In this document: piece by piece, positions 1 to 9,581 of the stretch
Numbering within the stretch: the first letter of the stretch is position 1
Layout: every line of letters begins with the position of its first letter
NCBI GenBank assembly: GCA_965224845.1
Contig: CBDDAJ010000026.1
Coordinates: 372,001-436,000 of the forward strand
Source of the DNA: Wocania_A sp965224845
Lineage (GTDB): Bacteria > Bacteroidota > Bacteroidia > Flavobacteriales > Flavobacteriaceae
Direction: 5' to 3'
Length of the DNA stretch: 64,000 nt
Position numbers and translations under genes: made by a program
Notes under the pieces: model-generated
Seen by the model: only the letters and a program-made list of their open reading frames with translations
Database searches by the model: none
Told to the model about the DNA's origin: nothing

Positions 1-1791
1 GTTTTGGGCGATAAGCACAAACTAGAAGTAATAGATATTTTTAATGAAGATGCTTCATTAAATGCATTTGGAATGCATTACGAAGGGAAAGATCGTTTTG
101 TAGCTCGAAAAGAGGTGGTTAAGGAATTAGAAGAAAAAGGAATTTTAGTAAAAACCGAAGTGCATACTAATAAAGTAGGGACATCAGAAAGGACTAAAGC
201 GGTTATTGAGCCAAGATTGTCAGATCAATGGTTTTTAAAAATGGAAGAATTAGTAAAGCCAGCTATTAAAGCCGTTTTAGGAGAAAATAGCGATATTACT
301 TTATATCCTAAGAAATTCGAAAATACCTATCGCCATTGGATGGAAAATATTCGCGATTGGAATATTTCACGCCAGTTATTATGGGGGCAACAAATTCCGG
401 CATACTATTATGGCGATGGAAAAGACGATTTTGTAGTTGCAGAAACTATGGAGCAAGCCCTACAAAAAGCAAGAATAAAAACTAATAATTCTCAATTAGA
501 GGTAAAAGACTTAAATCAAGAGACTGATGCATTAGATACTTGGTTTTCATCTTGGTTATGGCCTATAAGTGTGTTTGATGGTATTAGAAATCCAGAAAAT
601 AAAGATATAAAATACTATTACCCAACTAACGATTTGGTTACAGGGCCGGATATCCTATTCTTTTGGGTGGCACGAATGATTATTGCTGGTTATGAATATA
701 AAGGGGAAAAACCTTTCGAGAATGTATATTTAACAGGCTTAGTGCGTGATAAACAACGTCGAAAAATGAGTAAGCAATTAGGAAACTCGCCTGATGCTTT
801 AAAACTTATTAAGGCCTATGGCGCTGATGGTGTTCGTGTTGGCTTATTGTTGAGTAGTGCCGCCGGAAACGATTTAATGTTTGATGAAGCATTATGTAAC
901 CAGGGAAAAGGGTTTGCTAATAAGGTGTGGAATGCTTTTAGGTTAATTAATGGTTGGGAAATATCAGATATTAGTCAGCCAGAATCTTCTATAATAGCTA
1001 TAGATTGGTTTGAAGCTAAGTTTCAAAAAGTCTTAACGGAAATTGAAGATCATTTTAGTAAATATAGGCTAAGCGATGCTTTAATGGCCATGTATAAGTT
1101 AATTTATGACGATTTCTGTGGATGGTTTTTAGAAATGATAAAACCCGCTTACCAGCAACCTATTGACAGGAGTACATATGATGCTGCAATAGTTATGTTG
1201 GAAAATAATTTAAAAATATTACATCCGTTTATGCCATTTTTAACTGAAGAAATATGGCAGCATATTACAGAAAGAACTCCAGAAGAAGCTTTAATTGTAG
1301 CAAAATGGCCAGAAAGTAAAACTGTAAATCATGCCTTGATTACTGAGTTTAACTTTGCTTCTGAAGTAATTTCTGGAATTCGTACAATTAGAAAACAAAA
1401 AAATATTGCATTTAAAGATGCTATTGGATTTTCGGTAATTAATAATGAAAATTCTGGTAAAACGTTTGATACTATTATAGCAAAACTAGGTAATCTTGAA
1501 GTTATCGATTATGTTGCCGAGGCTATTGAAGGCGCTTTAACATTTAGAGTTAAATCTAATGAATATTTTGTGCCAATGGCAGGAAATATTGATGTAGAAG
1601 CAGAAATTAAAAAGTTAACAGAAGAGTTAAATTATACTGAAGGGTTTTTAAAATCTGTACAAAAGAAACTCTCAAATGAGCGCTTTGTTGCTGGAGCACC
1701 AGAGCAAGTTGTAGCTAGTGAAAAGAAAAAAGAGGCCGATGCTTTAGCAAAAATTGAAACTTTAAAGACAAGTTTAGCAAGTTTGCATTAA
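1..1791 (+). CDS. valS: Valine--tRNA ligase, C-terminal two thirds (5' end outside window)
   Basis: Charges tRNA-Val with valine in the cytoplasm. The reading frame is open from base 1, so the gene continues to the left; full-length homologues are about 870 residues, so roughly 280 N-terminal residues, including the HIGH motif, are missing. Visible are the class I catalytic signature KMSKQ (about residue 254 of the visible part; the usual KMSKS has Q at the last place), the TWFSSWLWP stretch before it, the anticodon-binding helical domain, and the C-terminal coiled-coil tRNA-binding arm (last ~60 residues, rich in K and E). Identification is secure. Confidence 0.97.
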   Translation, partial: VLGDKHKLEVIDIFNEDASLNAFGMHYEGKDRFVARKEVVKELEEKGILVKTEVHTNKVGTSERTKAVIEPRLSDQWFLKMEELVKPAIKAVLGENSDITLYPKKFENTYRHWMENIRDWNISRQLLWGQQIPAYYYGDGKDDFVVAETMEQALQKARIKTNNSQLEVKDLNQETDALDTWFSSWLWPISVFDGIRNPENKDIKYYYPTNDLVTGPDILFFWVARMIIAGYEYKGEKPFENVYLTGLVRDKQRRKMSKQLGNSPDALKLIKAYGADGVRVGLLLSSAAGNDLMFDEALCNQGKGFANKVWNAFRLINGWEISDISQPESSIIAIDWFEAKFQKVLTEIEDHFSKYRLSDALMAMYKLIYDDFCGWFLEMIKPAYQQPIDRSTYDAAIVMLENNLKILHPFMPFLTEEIWQHITERTPEEALIVAKWPESKTVNHALITEFNFASEVISGIRTIRKQKNIAFKDAIGFSVINNENSGKTFDTIIAKLGNLEVIDYVAEAIEGALTFRVKSNEYFVPMAGNIDVEAEIKKLTEELNYTEGFLKSVQKKLSNERFVAGAPEQVVASEKKKEADALAKIETLKTSLASLH

Positions 1792-2015
1792 AAGTTTTAT
1801 TTATACGCATGACCCACATTAGGTCGAATACCTATAAATCACTCCAAACGAGTTGTTTTATTTTGAACTATTCTATGGATTAGGTTAGAGTTGGATGCAT
1901 ACAATTTGTTATAAACAGATTGGGATTGGAAATACGTCATTACCAATTAATTCATTTGCTTTTGGTAAAATTGTTCCACCCATTTGGCATCCATCTTTTC
2001 TTAACAGGAAATTTA

Positions 2016-2558
2016 TTATTTAATCTTTTTTACGTTTATTTTATAAATAAGCTCCCATGTTTTGCCTTGGTTTGTAGACTGGTACACATTTTTCAAATAA
2101 TGCCTGTCTGTTATCACAACATCAACAATTTTTACATCAAACTCTTCTTGCCCGCTATATCCTCCTTTAACAATTGTTGTCATTTTTCCATCCACTATTT
2201 TAGAAGTGAATTTATGCCAACGTTGAGCTTTTGCATTTAGAAATAGCGCTTGCCATTCTTTAGTAGCCAAATTATATGTTCGAATATCTGTTGAAAAAAA
2301 ACCTTTATTTGTAGTAAATTGAGACTGAAAGGTTTTGTGATCTTCTAAAAATTTACCTTGAATAGTGGCATTAACTCCCAATTTTTTAAACGTTCCATCT
2401 TTCTGTTTCATTTCCATTTCAGATTTCCATTTACCTCGGTAATACTCAAATTGAGCAAGTTCTGGGATGGATTTGTCAGCAAAACCATATTCCTGTTTTA
2501 TTTGTGCTGTTAGATTAGTACAAATAAAAAGTACAATAATAGCGTTATATAAGTTCAT
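2016..2558 (-). CDS. Secreted DUF1579-like protein
   Basis: A 180-residue protein with an N-terminal signal peptide (about residues 1-18, cut near TAQ). The rest resembles the DUF1579 type of small beta-rich proteins: an N-terminal 'ELAQFEYYRGKWKSEMEM' segment, then repeated beta strands and a Trp-rich C-terminus. It stands alone, convergent with valS and separated from the acyl-CoA-binding protein gene by about 170 bp. Its function is unknown; an extracytoplasmic ligand-binding role is only a guess from the fold class. Confidence 0.7.
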   Translation of the reverse strand: MNLYNAIIVLFICTNLTAQIKQEYGFADKSIPELAQFEYYRGKWKSEMEMKQKDGTFKKLGVNATIQGKFLEDHKTFQSQFTTNKGFFSTDIRTYNLATKEWQALFLNAKAQRWHKFTSKIVDGKMTTIVKGGYSGQEEFDVKIVDVVITDRHYLKNVYQSTNQGKTWELIYKINVKKIK

Positions 2559-2725
2559 AATAATTATTGGATTGAAGTTCTTTTTTATTGGCTATAGCGG
2601 TTTTCTTTACTTTGAATTATTAATTTAATAGAAGAGAAGAGGATCGTTAAACAGCCTCTGACTTAAAGTTCCATTACAGGTACTCGTCCTCTTTTTCTTA
2701 GATGTTGTACTTTTTATAATTAAAG

Positions 2726-2992
2726 CTATTTTCTATACAAAAAGTAGTTCGTTACCAAGTTTATATATTCTTGTTTGGCTTCGTCTTCAGAAATATTTTC
2801 AGTTTGAAATAAAGCATTGGTTTTAAAGGCATTAATTATGGGCTTTTTGCTTCGTGGTTTCCCATAATCGTTGGTTGCTCTTTTGTAGTAAGCATAAAGT
2901 TTTAATAAAACATCAGCAGGAAAGGGATCGGTATGCGCATTTACACGATTAACAGCTTCTCGAAATTCTATGTCTAATTCATCATTACTCAT
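2726..2992 (-). CDS. Acyl-CoA-binding protein
   Basis: An 88-residue protein of the ACBP family, which holds long-chain acyl-CoA esters in the cytoplasm. The conserved 'LYAYYKRAT' helix, the Lys-rich 'YGKPRSKKP' turn and the C-terminal 'AKQEYINLV' helix fit the four-helix fold. I chose the ATG at 2992 (MSNDELDIEF) because homologues start there; a longer frame up to 3022 would run into psd. This start overlaps the psd stop by 8 bases (ATGAGTAA type), which suggests coupled translation. Following psd and cdsA, it is probably part of a phospholipid/acyl-CoA operon. Confidence 0.9.
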   Translation of the reverse strand: MSNDELDIEFREAVNRVNAHTDPFPADVLLKLYAYYKRATNDYGKPRSKKPIINAFKTNALFQTENISEDEAKQEYINLVTNYFLYRK

Positions 2993-3641
2993 TAACTTCT
3001 GCAATAACGCTTTCGCCACCACGTACTTTTTGGTTAAGCTCTACTTTTATTTTGGTATCTAAAGGTAAAAATAAATCTACTCTCGACCCAAATTTTATAA
3101 ATCCAGAATCGCTTCCTTGTGTAGCTTTATCATTTTGTTTTGCATAATTAACAATACGTTTAGCTAAGGCACCCGCAATTTGCCTGTATAACACTTTTCC
3201 GTACGTTTCGTTTTCTACAACAACAGTTGTGCGTTCGTTTTCCTCGCTTGCTTTAGGATGCCATGCCACTAAATATTTACCAGGATGGTATTTACTAAAA
3301 ATAACATTACCACTAATTGGGTAACGTGTAACATGTACATTTATTGGCGACATAAATACGCTTACCTGCAGGCGCTTTTCTTTAAAGTACTCTTTTTCAA
3401 AAACCTCTTCAATAACGACAACCTTACCATCAACAGGAGAAAGTACTTGTTTGTTATTTAAAACGGTATGACGCTTAGGGTTTCTGAAAAACTGAAGGAT
3501 TAATATGAAGAAAGCAAGTAATCCAATTAAAACTAGCGTACGTAACCACTCTATACTTATAAAATTATCGACCAATAAAAATGATGCAACAATAATAACA
3601 AGTGTTATGAATATAATTTTATAGCCTTCTTTATGAAACAT
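2985..3641 (-). CDS. psd: Phosphatidylserine decarboxylase, short type
   Basis: Converts phosphatidylserine to phosphatidylethanolamine at the inner membrane. At 218 residues it has the length of the short, self-cleaving PSD class. Two hydrophobic segments lie at the N-terminus (about residues 8-50). The processing site is in 'FGSRVDLFLP': cleavage between G185 and S186 would make the pyruvoyl group. 'SVFMSPINVHVTRYPISG' is the other family signature. It overlaps the end of cdsA by 11 bases and the acyl-CoA-binding protein gene by 8, so the three are likely co-transcribed. Confidence 0.95.
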   Translation of the reverse strand: MFHKEGYKIIFITLVIIVASFLLVDNFISIEWLRTLVLIGLLAFFILILQFFRNPKRHTVLNNKQVLSPVDGKVVVIEEVFEKEYFKEKRLQVSVFMSPINVHVTRYPISGNVIFSKYHPGKYLVAWHPKASEENERTTVVVENETYGKVLYRQIAGALAKRIVNYAKQNDKATQGSDSGFIKFGSRVDLFLPLDTKIKVELNQKVRGGESVIAEVNE

Positions 3642-4452
3642 ATTGTAAAATTCTTAAAAATAAATATATAAATGGTGCAGCAAAAATAATACTATCTAAC
3701 CGATCTAGTAGCCCACCGTGTCCTGGCATAATAATACCACTGTCTTTTACCTGAGCTTGACGTTTAAATTTCGATTCAATTAAATCGCCTATAGTTCCAA
3801 AAACACTAATAATAATACTTAAAATTAACCAATTTGTAAAGTTTAGTGTTTCTGTAAAGGTAGCAATAAAATAGCTTGCAATACAGGAGAAAAATAAGCC
3901 GCCTAAAAAGCCTTCAACAGTTTTTTTTGGTGAAATTTTTTCAAATAATTTTTGCTTTCCAAAATTTTTGCCAACTAAATAGGCAAACGAATCGTTTACC
4001 CAAACTAAAATAAAAGACCCTAGTAATATATTTGGATTATAAGTATGATGATAATTTGCTATTAATATTAAAAAAACAAAAGCACTGGAAATATAAAAGG
4101 TGGTAAGAATGAATCGTTTAGAGCTAAAAAGAGGGATGGTTTTTTCTGAAAACAAATCTTTTATTAAAAAGAGCTCTACAAAAATGGTAATTACCATTAA
4201 AATTTGTGTAGCTTCATCTAAGCCTGTATTGGTATTTAAAACTAATTGCCAATAACCAAAAACCATATAGAGTAAAACAAATATAAAGTAGGGGATAATA
4301 CTTTTTAATTGAATAAGCTTTTGGAATTCGCCAATGCATATTAACCCAAAAACAAAAAACAGAATAATTAAGGCGTGCTCATTAAATAAGCAACCTATCA
4401 ATAGTAAAACGTAAATCAAGCCTGATAAGGCTCGTATTAAAGTTTCCTTCAT
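3631..4452 (-). CDS. cdsA: Phosphatidate cytidylyltransferase
   Basis: Makes CDP-diacylglycerol from phosphatidate and CTP, the precursor of phosphatidylserine for the downstream psd product. The 273-residue protein has about eight hydrophobic segments and the CdsA signature near the C-terminus (residues ~225-260): 'GDLIESKFKRQAQVKDSG' followed by GHGGLLDRLDS, with the conserved K/R, D and DR-DS residues. The stop lies inside the psd start region, and the start is adjacent to the LUD-domain gene stop, so the cluster reads as one operon. Confidence 0.95.
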   Translation of the reverse strand: MKETLIRALSGLIYVLLLIGCLFNEHALIILFFVFGLICIGEFQKLIQLKSIIPYFIFVLLYMVFGYWQLVLNTNTGLDEATQILMVITIFVELFLIKDLFSEKTIPLFSSKRFILTTFYISSAFVFLILIANYHHTYNPNILLGSFILVWVNDSFAYLVGKNFGKQKLFEKISPKKTVEGFLGGLFFSCIASYFIATFTETLNFTNWLILSIIISVFGTIGDLIESKFKRQAQVKDSGIIMPGHGGLLDRLDSIIFAAPFIYLFLRILQYVS

Positions 4453-5061
4453 CTATAAATCTTCTAATAAGAGTAGGTATAGGTTTTTTGCACTACTACC
4501 ATAACTTAAAAAATCTTTATCATCTTCAGATTTAAAATGTTTTATGGCGGTAATATTTGTTGGAATTTTTTGTCTGTTTTTAGATTTTATGCCACGTAAT
4601 CCTTCTCCAATGTTTTCAACTATTTGACTTGTAGTAGCAAAAACAATAAAGTTTACGGGTAGTTCTGGAAGTTTCTTTTCGAATATCTGCTTTGATGAAA
4701 TTAATAAAGACCCATCGTTAGCAATTAAGTTTTCGCAGGTGGTTAAGAAAAAAGTAGAGTCGCTAATTTTTGTGGTGGTTTGTAAATTAGAATTTTTGAA
4801 TTTTTCTTTTAAATGCTCATCTAGCAGAAGGGTCTGTTTGTCATTCCACTTGTTTTCATCAATAATATTACCTAGGTTTTGGAATATTTCATTTAAATCT
4901 TCGCAATACAAAAACTTGCCACCATTAGCCTTAAAGTTTATGGTAAACCTTTCGTCTATTGGTAGTTTTATTTCAGGCATATACTTGCCTCTTTCATTAG
5001 ATTTTAGTTCTTCTTGCGAACTGCCAGATTTCGAACCAAAAATTTTTCTAAAAAGACTCAT
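4453..5061 (-). CDS. LUD-domain protein (LutC/YkgG-like)
   Basis: A 202-residue protein with the LUD fold seen in lactate-utilisation proteins LutB/LutC. Visible are the central 'LLLDEHLKEKF' segment, 'FFLTTCENLIANDGSLLIS' (the typical I-A-D/E-T-G-S-like strand, here IANDGS) and 'FIVFATTSQIVENIGEG'. The N-terminal 30 residues are polar and not conserved. No lutA or lutB partner lies nearby. In this family of bacteria a lone LUD gene between ftsH and cdsA is common, so a lactate role is not implied. Function unknown. Confidence 0.8.
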   Translation of the reverse strand: MSLFRKIFGSKSGSSQEELKSNERGKYMPEIKLPIDERFTINFKANGGKFLYCEDLNEIFQNLGNIIDENKWNDKQTLLLDEHLKEKFKNSNLQTTTKISDSTFFLTTCENLIANDGSLLISSKQIFEKKLPELPVNFIVFATTSQIVENIGEGLRGIKSKNRQKIPTNITAIKHFKSEDDKDFLSYGSSAKNLYLLLLEDL

Positions 5062-5108
5062 TTAGGTTGTTGCTATTAACTCAATTTTCATGGGTTTTAT
5101 CAAATATA

Positions 5109-5148
5109 AAAAATCTTAAATTAACCATAGGCTTAATTTAAGATTTTT
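5109..5148 (-). terminator. Terminator downstream of ftsH
   Basis: A perfect 16-bp inverted repeat (5109-5124 with 5133-5148) around an 8-base loop, followed on the minus strand by a T-rich run. It lies between the ftsH stop and the LUD-gene start, so it should end ftsH transcripts and separate them from the phospholipid operon. Confidence 0.75.
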
Positions 5149-5177
5149 ACTAAAAGCTTAACAAAATTTGTTGTAAC

Positions 5178-7127
5178 TTATTCTTCTTCTTCAGAAATTC
5201 CTTTCTTTTCTATCTCTTCGGAGTTATTACCAAAAGGACGTTTTCCAAATATTTTTTCAAGATTATCTTTAAAAATAACTTCTTTTTCCAGAAGAACTTC
5301 GGCAAGTTCTGTTAGCTTATCTTTGTTTTCTTCAAGTAATTTTAAAGCACGTTGGTACTGTTTTTCAATAATTGAAGAAATTTCTTTATCAATTAATTCT
5401 GCTGTTTCCTCACTGTAAGGTTTGGTAAAGCCATATTCGCTCTGGCCAGAAGAATCGTAGTATGTTAAGTTTCCAATTTTATCACTAAGGCCATAAACAG
5501 TAACCATAGCTCTAGCTTGTTTGGTTACTTTTTCTAAGTCACTCAAAGCGCCTGTAGAAATTTTATTAAAAATCACTTTTTCTGCTGCACGACCACCAAG
5601 AGCAGCACACATCTCATCTAGCATTTGTTCAGGACGAACAATTAGGCGTTCTTCGGGTAAATACCATGCAGCTCCCAGAGAGCGTCCTCGAGGAACAATA
5701 GTAACCTTTACTAATGGTGCGGCATGTTCTAACATCCAGCTTACAACAGCATGACCAGCTTCGTGAAATGCCACAGCTTTTTTCTCACTTGGCGTAATAA
5801 TTTTATTTTTCTTTTCCAGACCGCCAATAATTCTATCTACAGCATCAAGAAAATCTTGCTTATCTACCGCTTTTTTACCATTTCTAGCAGCAATTAAAGC
5901 AGCTTCGTTACATACATTTGCTATATCTGCTCCAGAAAATCCTGGGGTTTGTTTCGATAAAAAATCCAAATCTAAATTTTTGGCCTTTTTAAGAGGTCTT
6001 AAATGTACTTCAAAAATTTCTTTACGCTCACGAACGTCCGGAAGGTCAACATAAATTTGTCTGTCAAAACGCCCTGCACGCATTAAGGCTTTATCTAAAA
6101 TATCTGCCCTGTTAGTTGCAGCTAGTACAATAACGTTAGTATTGGTGCCAAAACCATCCATTTCTGTTAGAAGTTGATTTAGCGTGTTTTCACGCTCATC
6201 ATTACTACCAGACATAGCATTTTTACCTCTGGCACGACCAATGGCATCAATTTCATCAATAAATATAATTGAAGGTGATTTTTCTTTGGCTTGCTTAAAT
6301 AAATCACGAACACGTGATGCACCTACGCCTACAAACATCTCAACAAAGTCGGAACCTGATAAAGAAAAGAATGGGACTTTAGCTTCGCCGGCAACAGCTT
6401 TTGCCAGTAATGTTTTACCTGTTCCCGGAGGGCCAACAAGTAAGGCGCCTTTAGGAATTTTTCCACCTAGAGTGGTATATTTTTCTGGAAACTTTAGAAA
6501 GTCAACAATTTCTTGTACTTCTTCTTTTGCGCCTTCTAATCCTGCTACATCTTTAAAGCTCGTTTTAACTTCTGTGTTTTGATCGAATAATTTGGCTTTA
6601 GACTTCCCTATGTTAAAAATCTGACCACCGGCACCACCACCGGCACCACCAGACATACGACGCATAATGAATATCCAAACCCCAATTAACAGAATAAATG
6701 GTAGAATGCCTAACAGGAAGTCGCCCCAAACATTTTCTTTAGTATCCCAGCTAAGGATATCATATTTATTTATAGCCTTTAAATCGTTTTCAAAATTTTG
6801 CAGATCACCAATTTCAAATTGATAATTTGGTAATTTTGTTGCAGACGGAATAAAAGTTTTAGGCTTAGAGTTTTTATGAACCTCTTTTTCTTGAGCCTCT
6901 TTTGTTAAATATACCTGAGCAATACGTCTGTTTATAATTTCAACTTTTTCAACATCGTTGTCTTCAGCATATTTAAAAAACTCAGAAGGGGTTATAGTAC
7001 CGCCATCTTGATAGCTGCCGCTACTAAATAATTGAAAGCCTAAAAATATTGCTAATACAATACCGTAAATCCAATATGGACTAAACTTAGGTTTTTTCTC
7101 TTTTATATTTTTTTTATCGTTTGCCAT
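5178..7127 (-). CDS. ftsH: ATP-dependent zinc metalloprotease FtsH
   Basis: Membrane-anchored AAA protease that degrades misfolded membrane proteins and short-lived regulators. In 649 residues: TM1 about 17-35, a periplasmic domain, TM2 about 137-155, a Gly-rich linker (160-168), Walker A GPPGTGKT (232-239), Walker B IIFIDE (287-292), the second region of homology with the arginine finger (338-357), zinc site HEAGH (455-459), and an acidic C-terminal tail. All catalytic residues are present. It follows rsfS by 9 bases on the same strand; a strong terminator follows it. Confidence 0.98.
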   Translation of the reverse strand: MANDKKNIKEKKPKFSPYWIYGIVLAIFLGFQLFSSGSYQDGGTITPSEFFKYAEDNDVEKVEIINRRIAQVYLTKEAQEKEVHKNSKPKTFIPSATKLPNYQFEIGDLQNFENDLKAINKYDILSWDTKENVWGDFLLGILPFILLIGVWIFIMRRMSGGAGGGAGGQIFNIGKSKAKLFDQNTEVKTSFKDVAGLEGAKEEVQEIVDFLKFPEKYTTLGGKIPKGALLVGPPGTGKTLLAKAVAGEAKVPFFSLSGSDFVEMFVGVGASRVRDLFKQAKEKSPSIIFIDEIDAIGRARGKNAMSGSNDERENTLNQLLTEMDGFGTNTNVIVLAATNRADILDKALMRAGRFDRQIYVDLPDVRERKEIFEVHLRPLKKAKNLDLDFLSKQTPGFSGADIANVCNEAALIAARNGKKAVDKQDFLDAVDRIIGGLEKKNKIITPSEKKAVAFHEAGHAVVSWMLEHAAPLVKVTIVPRGRSLGAAWYLPEERLIVRPEQMLDEMCAALGGRAAEKVIFNKISTGALSDLEKVTKQARAMVTVYGLSDKIGNLTYYDSSGQSEYGFTKPYSEETAELIDKEISSIIEKQYQRALKLLEENKDKLTELAEVLLEKEVIFKDNLEKIFGKRPFGNNSEEIEKKGISEEEE

Positions 7128-7136
7128 TTGTTTTTC

Positions 7137-7508
7137 TTAGTAACTAGTTTCTATAACGGTTGTTTTTGCATCACCCCAAAGACTTTCAATATCATAATAT
7201 TCTCGAATATGTTTTTGAAACACATGTACAACAACATTAACATAGTCTATTAATACCCATTCGGCATTATCTAAACCTTCGGTATGCCAAGGGTTATCTC
7301 TAAGTTCTTTGCTTACCTTTTTTTGTATTGAATTAACTATGGCGTTTACTTGTGTGTTTGAAGTTCCTTCACAAATTATAAAGTAATCACAAACCGTATT
7401 TTCAATATCTCTTAAATCTAGAATACTAATCTCTTTACCTTTAACATCTTCAATGCCATTTATTATTACAGATATTAATTGGTCTGGGCTTATTTTTTCT
7501 TTCGCCAT
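7137..7508 (-). CDS. rsfS: Ribosomal silencing factor RsfS
   Basis: 123-residue member of the RsfS/Iojap (DUF143) family, which binds ribosomal protein L14 and blocks subunit joining under starvation. The family core is clear: 'VCDYFIICEGTSNTQVNAIV' and 'GLDNAEWVLIDYVNVVVHVF'. It is 9 bases upstream of ftsH, so probably co-transcribed with it, and is divergent from birA with a 93-bp gap that must hold both promoters. Confidence 0.95.
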   Translation of the reverse strand: MAKEKISPDQLISVIINGIEDVKGKEISILDLRDIENTVCDYFIICEGTSNTQVNAIVNSIQKKVSKELRDNPWHTEGLDNAEWVLIDYVNVVVHVFQKHIREYYDIESLWGDAKTTVIETSY

Positions 7509-7601
7509 TAATTTTATTTAATTTGTGCAAAGTTATTATTTTTTTAGTTCTTTATACTTTAAAATAATCATAAGATTTCAAAGCTTAAAAATAACTTGTA
7601 A

Positions 7602-8330
7602 ATGCGTATAATCAAACTTAATGCCATCGATTCTACAAATTCTTTTTTAAAAGATATGATTTGTAATGAAACCGTGGCCGATTATACTATTGTTGTTGCA
7701 GAACATCAAACCAATGGACGTGGACAAATGGGGACTAGTTGGAACTCTGAAAAAGGGAAAAACCTTATGTTTAGCTTATTTAAGGATTTAAGTATATATG
7801 TGGTTGAATTTCCATTTTATATAAGCATGGCTATTTCCCTGGCTATTTTTAAGACTTTAAAAATGTTAAATATTCCCGATTTACATATTAAATGGCCTAA
7901 CGACATTTTGTCAGCCGATAAGAAGATTTGTGGAATTTTGATTGAAAATGTCATAAAAAATAAACTTAACTCTACAATTATTGGTATTGGGGTTAACGTA
8001 AACCAGACAGAATTTATTAACCTGCCCAAAGCTTCTTCTTTAAAAAATATTACAGGAGTACATTATAATTTAGATGAGATTTTGCAAAGTATTATAAAGC
8101 ATACTAAAGCCTATTCTGAGCTTTTACAACAAGGCGAGTATGATGCTGTTAAAAGTGAATATGAAGCTAATTTATTTAGAAAAAATAAGCCTTCAACATT
8201 TAAAAATGCTAAAGGAGAATTGTTTTCAGGGTTTATAATTGGCGTTACTAAATACGGAAAACTTCAAGTGCTTTTAGAAGATGAAGTTGTTAAAAAATTT
8301 GATTTAAAGGAAATTACTTTAATGTACTAA
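7602..8330 (+). CDS. birA: Biotin--[acetyl-CoA-carboxylase] ligase
   Basis: Attaches biotin to the carboxyl carrier protein of acetyl-CoA carboxylase. The 242-residue protein starts directly with the catalytic domain ('LNAIDSTNSFLKD'); there is no N-terminal helix-turn-helix, so it is not a BirA repressor. Biotinyl-AMP site 'NGRGQMGTSW' (about residues 38-47), 'HIKWPNDI' and 'KICGILIEN' are all present. The stop overlaps the convergent SRPBCC gene stop by 4 bases. Confidence 0.95.
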   Translation: MRIIKLNAIDSTNSFLKDMICNETVADYTIVVAEHQTNGRGQMGTSWNSEKGKNLMFSLFKDLSIYVVEFPFYISMAISLAIFKTLKMLNIPDLHIKWPNDILSADKKICGILIENVIKNKLNSTIIGIGVNVNQTEFINLPKASSLKNITGVHYNLDEILQSIIKHTKAYSELLQQGEYDAVKSEYEANLFRKNKPSTFKNAKGELFSGFIIGVTKYGKLQVLLEDEVVKKFDLKEITLMY

Positions 8331-8722
8331 ATAGCATTTGGAATACTTGTAGCAAGCGTTTCAATAAACTTACTAATAGGGCCTTTTATCATCATGGCCA
8401 TCATTGGATTAAAGTCGCCGGTAAATTCTAATTGAACTTCACTTGAACCCTTTTCGGTTTCAGCAATATGCCCAATTAGCGAAAAATCTAATTTACCACC
8501 AGCAGCTCCAAGTGTAATTTTATTAGGTGCTATGACTTCTTTCTTTTTAAGTATTATTTCTGGCATACCTTTTAAAGCAAAAAGAAATTTATCATTTTCT
8601 AAAACTTCAAATTTACTTATGTTTTCAGGCATTAAGGTTTCGAAATTTTTAACATCAGATAAAAAATCAAAAACTTCCTGAGGCGACTTACTAACGCTTA
8701 TTTTTGGTGATTCTAAATTCAT
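8327..8722 (-). CDS. SRPBCC-fold protein
   Basis: 131 residues with the START/polyketide-cyclase (SRPBCC) layout: 'SPQEVFDFLSDVKNFETLMP' at the N-terminus, then beta strands and a final amphipathic helix ('ISKFIETLATSI'). Such proteins bind hydrophobic ligands, but the ligand here cannot be read from sequence. It lies 83 bp after pyrE on the same strand and may be co-transcribed with it. Confidence 0.8.
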   Translation of the reverse strand: MNLESPKISVSKSPQEVFDFLSDVKNFETLMPENISKFEVLENDKFLFALKGMPEIILKKKEVIAPNKITLGAAGGKLDFSLIGHIAETEKGSSEVQLEFTGDFNPMMAMMIKGPISKFIETLATSIPNAI

Positions 8723-8805
8723 TGTCTATTATTTGTTTGTTGTTAAGTTGGTTGAAATCGTTTCGACTTAAGGCCTAACAACTCAAACAACTTTATGTTT
8801 ATATA

Positions 8806-9450
8806 TCAATTAGCGTTCCATTCACTAGGATTGGTGTTCCATTCAGATAAAGTTTCCAGATCTTTTTGCGATATATAATTGGTTTCTAAAGCCTGTTCCA
8901 GTAAACTTTCATAATTACTCAAAGTATGAAGGTTTACATTTTCTTTTTTAAAATTTTCTGTAGCTACATCAAAACCATAGGTAAAAATAGCAACCATGCC
9001 TTTTACATTGATATTGGCTTCTTTTAAAGCTCTAACAGCATTTAAGCTGCTTTTACCTGTGCTTATTAAATCTTCAACTACAACCACATTTTGCCCGCTT
9101 TCTATAAAACCTTCTATTTGATTTTTACGGCCATGTCCTTTTGCATCTGGTCTAACATATATAAAAGGCAATCCCATGTATTCTGCAACTAGCATACCAA
9201 TGCCTATAGCGCCAGTTGCTACGCCAGCTATGACATCAGGTTTACCGTATTGTTTTTCAATTTGCTTGCCCAGTACTTCCCGAATATAGTTTCGAATGGG
9301 AGGAAAGGACAACACAATTCTGTTATCACAATAAATTGGCGACTTCCATCCAGAAGCCCATGTAAAAGGATCTTTAGGGCTTAGTTTTATAGCATTAACC
9401 TGTAATAAAACTTCAGCGGTCTTTCTAGCGGTTTGTTTGTTAAAAATCAT
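8806..9450 (-). CDS. pyrE: Orotate phosphoribosyltransferase
   Basis: Joins orotate to PRPP in UMP synthesis. I place the start at the ATG at 9450 (MIFNKQTARK), giving 214 residues, the usual length; upstream in-frame codons do not look like the family. The PRPP loop 'VVVVEDLISTGKSS' and the 'GVATGAIGIGMLVAEYMGLP' and 'YVRPDAKGHGRKNQIEG' blocks are intact. It is divergent from the NUDIX gene across a 131-bp gap. Confidence 0.96.
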   Translation of the reverse strand: MIFNKQTARKTAEVLLQVNAIKLSPKDPFTWASGWKSPIYCDNRIVLSFPPIRNYIREVLGKQIEKQYGKPDVIAGVATGAIGIGMLVAEYMGLPFIYVRPDAKGHGRKNQIEGFIESGQNVVVVEDLISTGKSSLNAVRALKEANINVKGMVAIFTYGFDVATENFKKENVNLHTLSNYESLLEQALETNYISQKDLETLSEWNTNPSEWNAN

Positions 9451-9581
9451 AAGCGCAAAATTACACATAAATTTATTTCTATTAGGCTGAAGATTGATGA
9501 ATAAAATTATTTTTTTTAACAATAGTTAAAATGTGTTTAAAAATGATATTTTTACCAAAACGAAATTATTAAGCAACTTAT

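Noticed and set aside
1920..2240. 106-codon plus-strand frame overlapping the DUF1579-like gene
   Set aside because: Antisense to a better gene and without recognisable domain; composition of random AT-rich sequence.
2650..2660. CGTTAAAC near 2653 and near 10217 as further ends of bracketed units
   Set aside because: Only 7-8 bases match, no GAAG extension and no structured repeat on the other side; such matches are expected by chance in AT-rich DNA.
5521..6582. Plus-strand open frames inside ftsH
   Set aside because: Shadows of ftsH on the opposite strand with no protein family resemblance.
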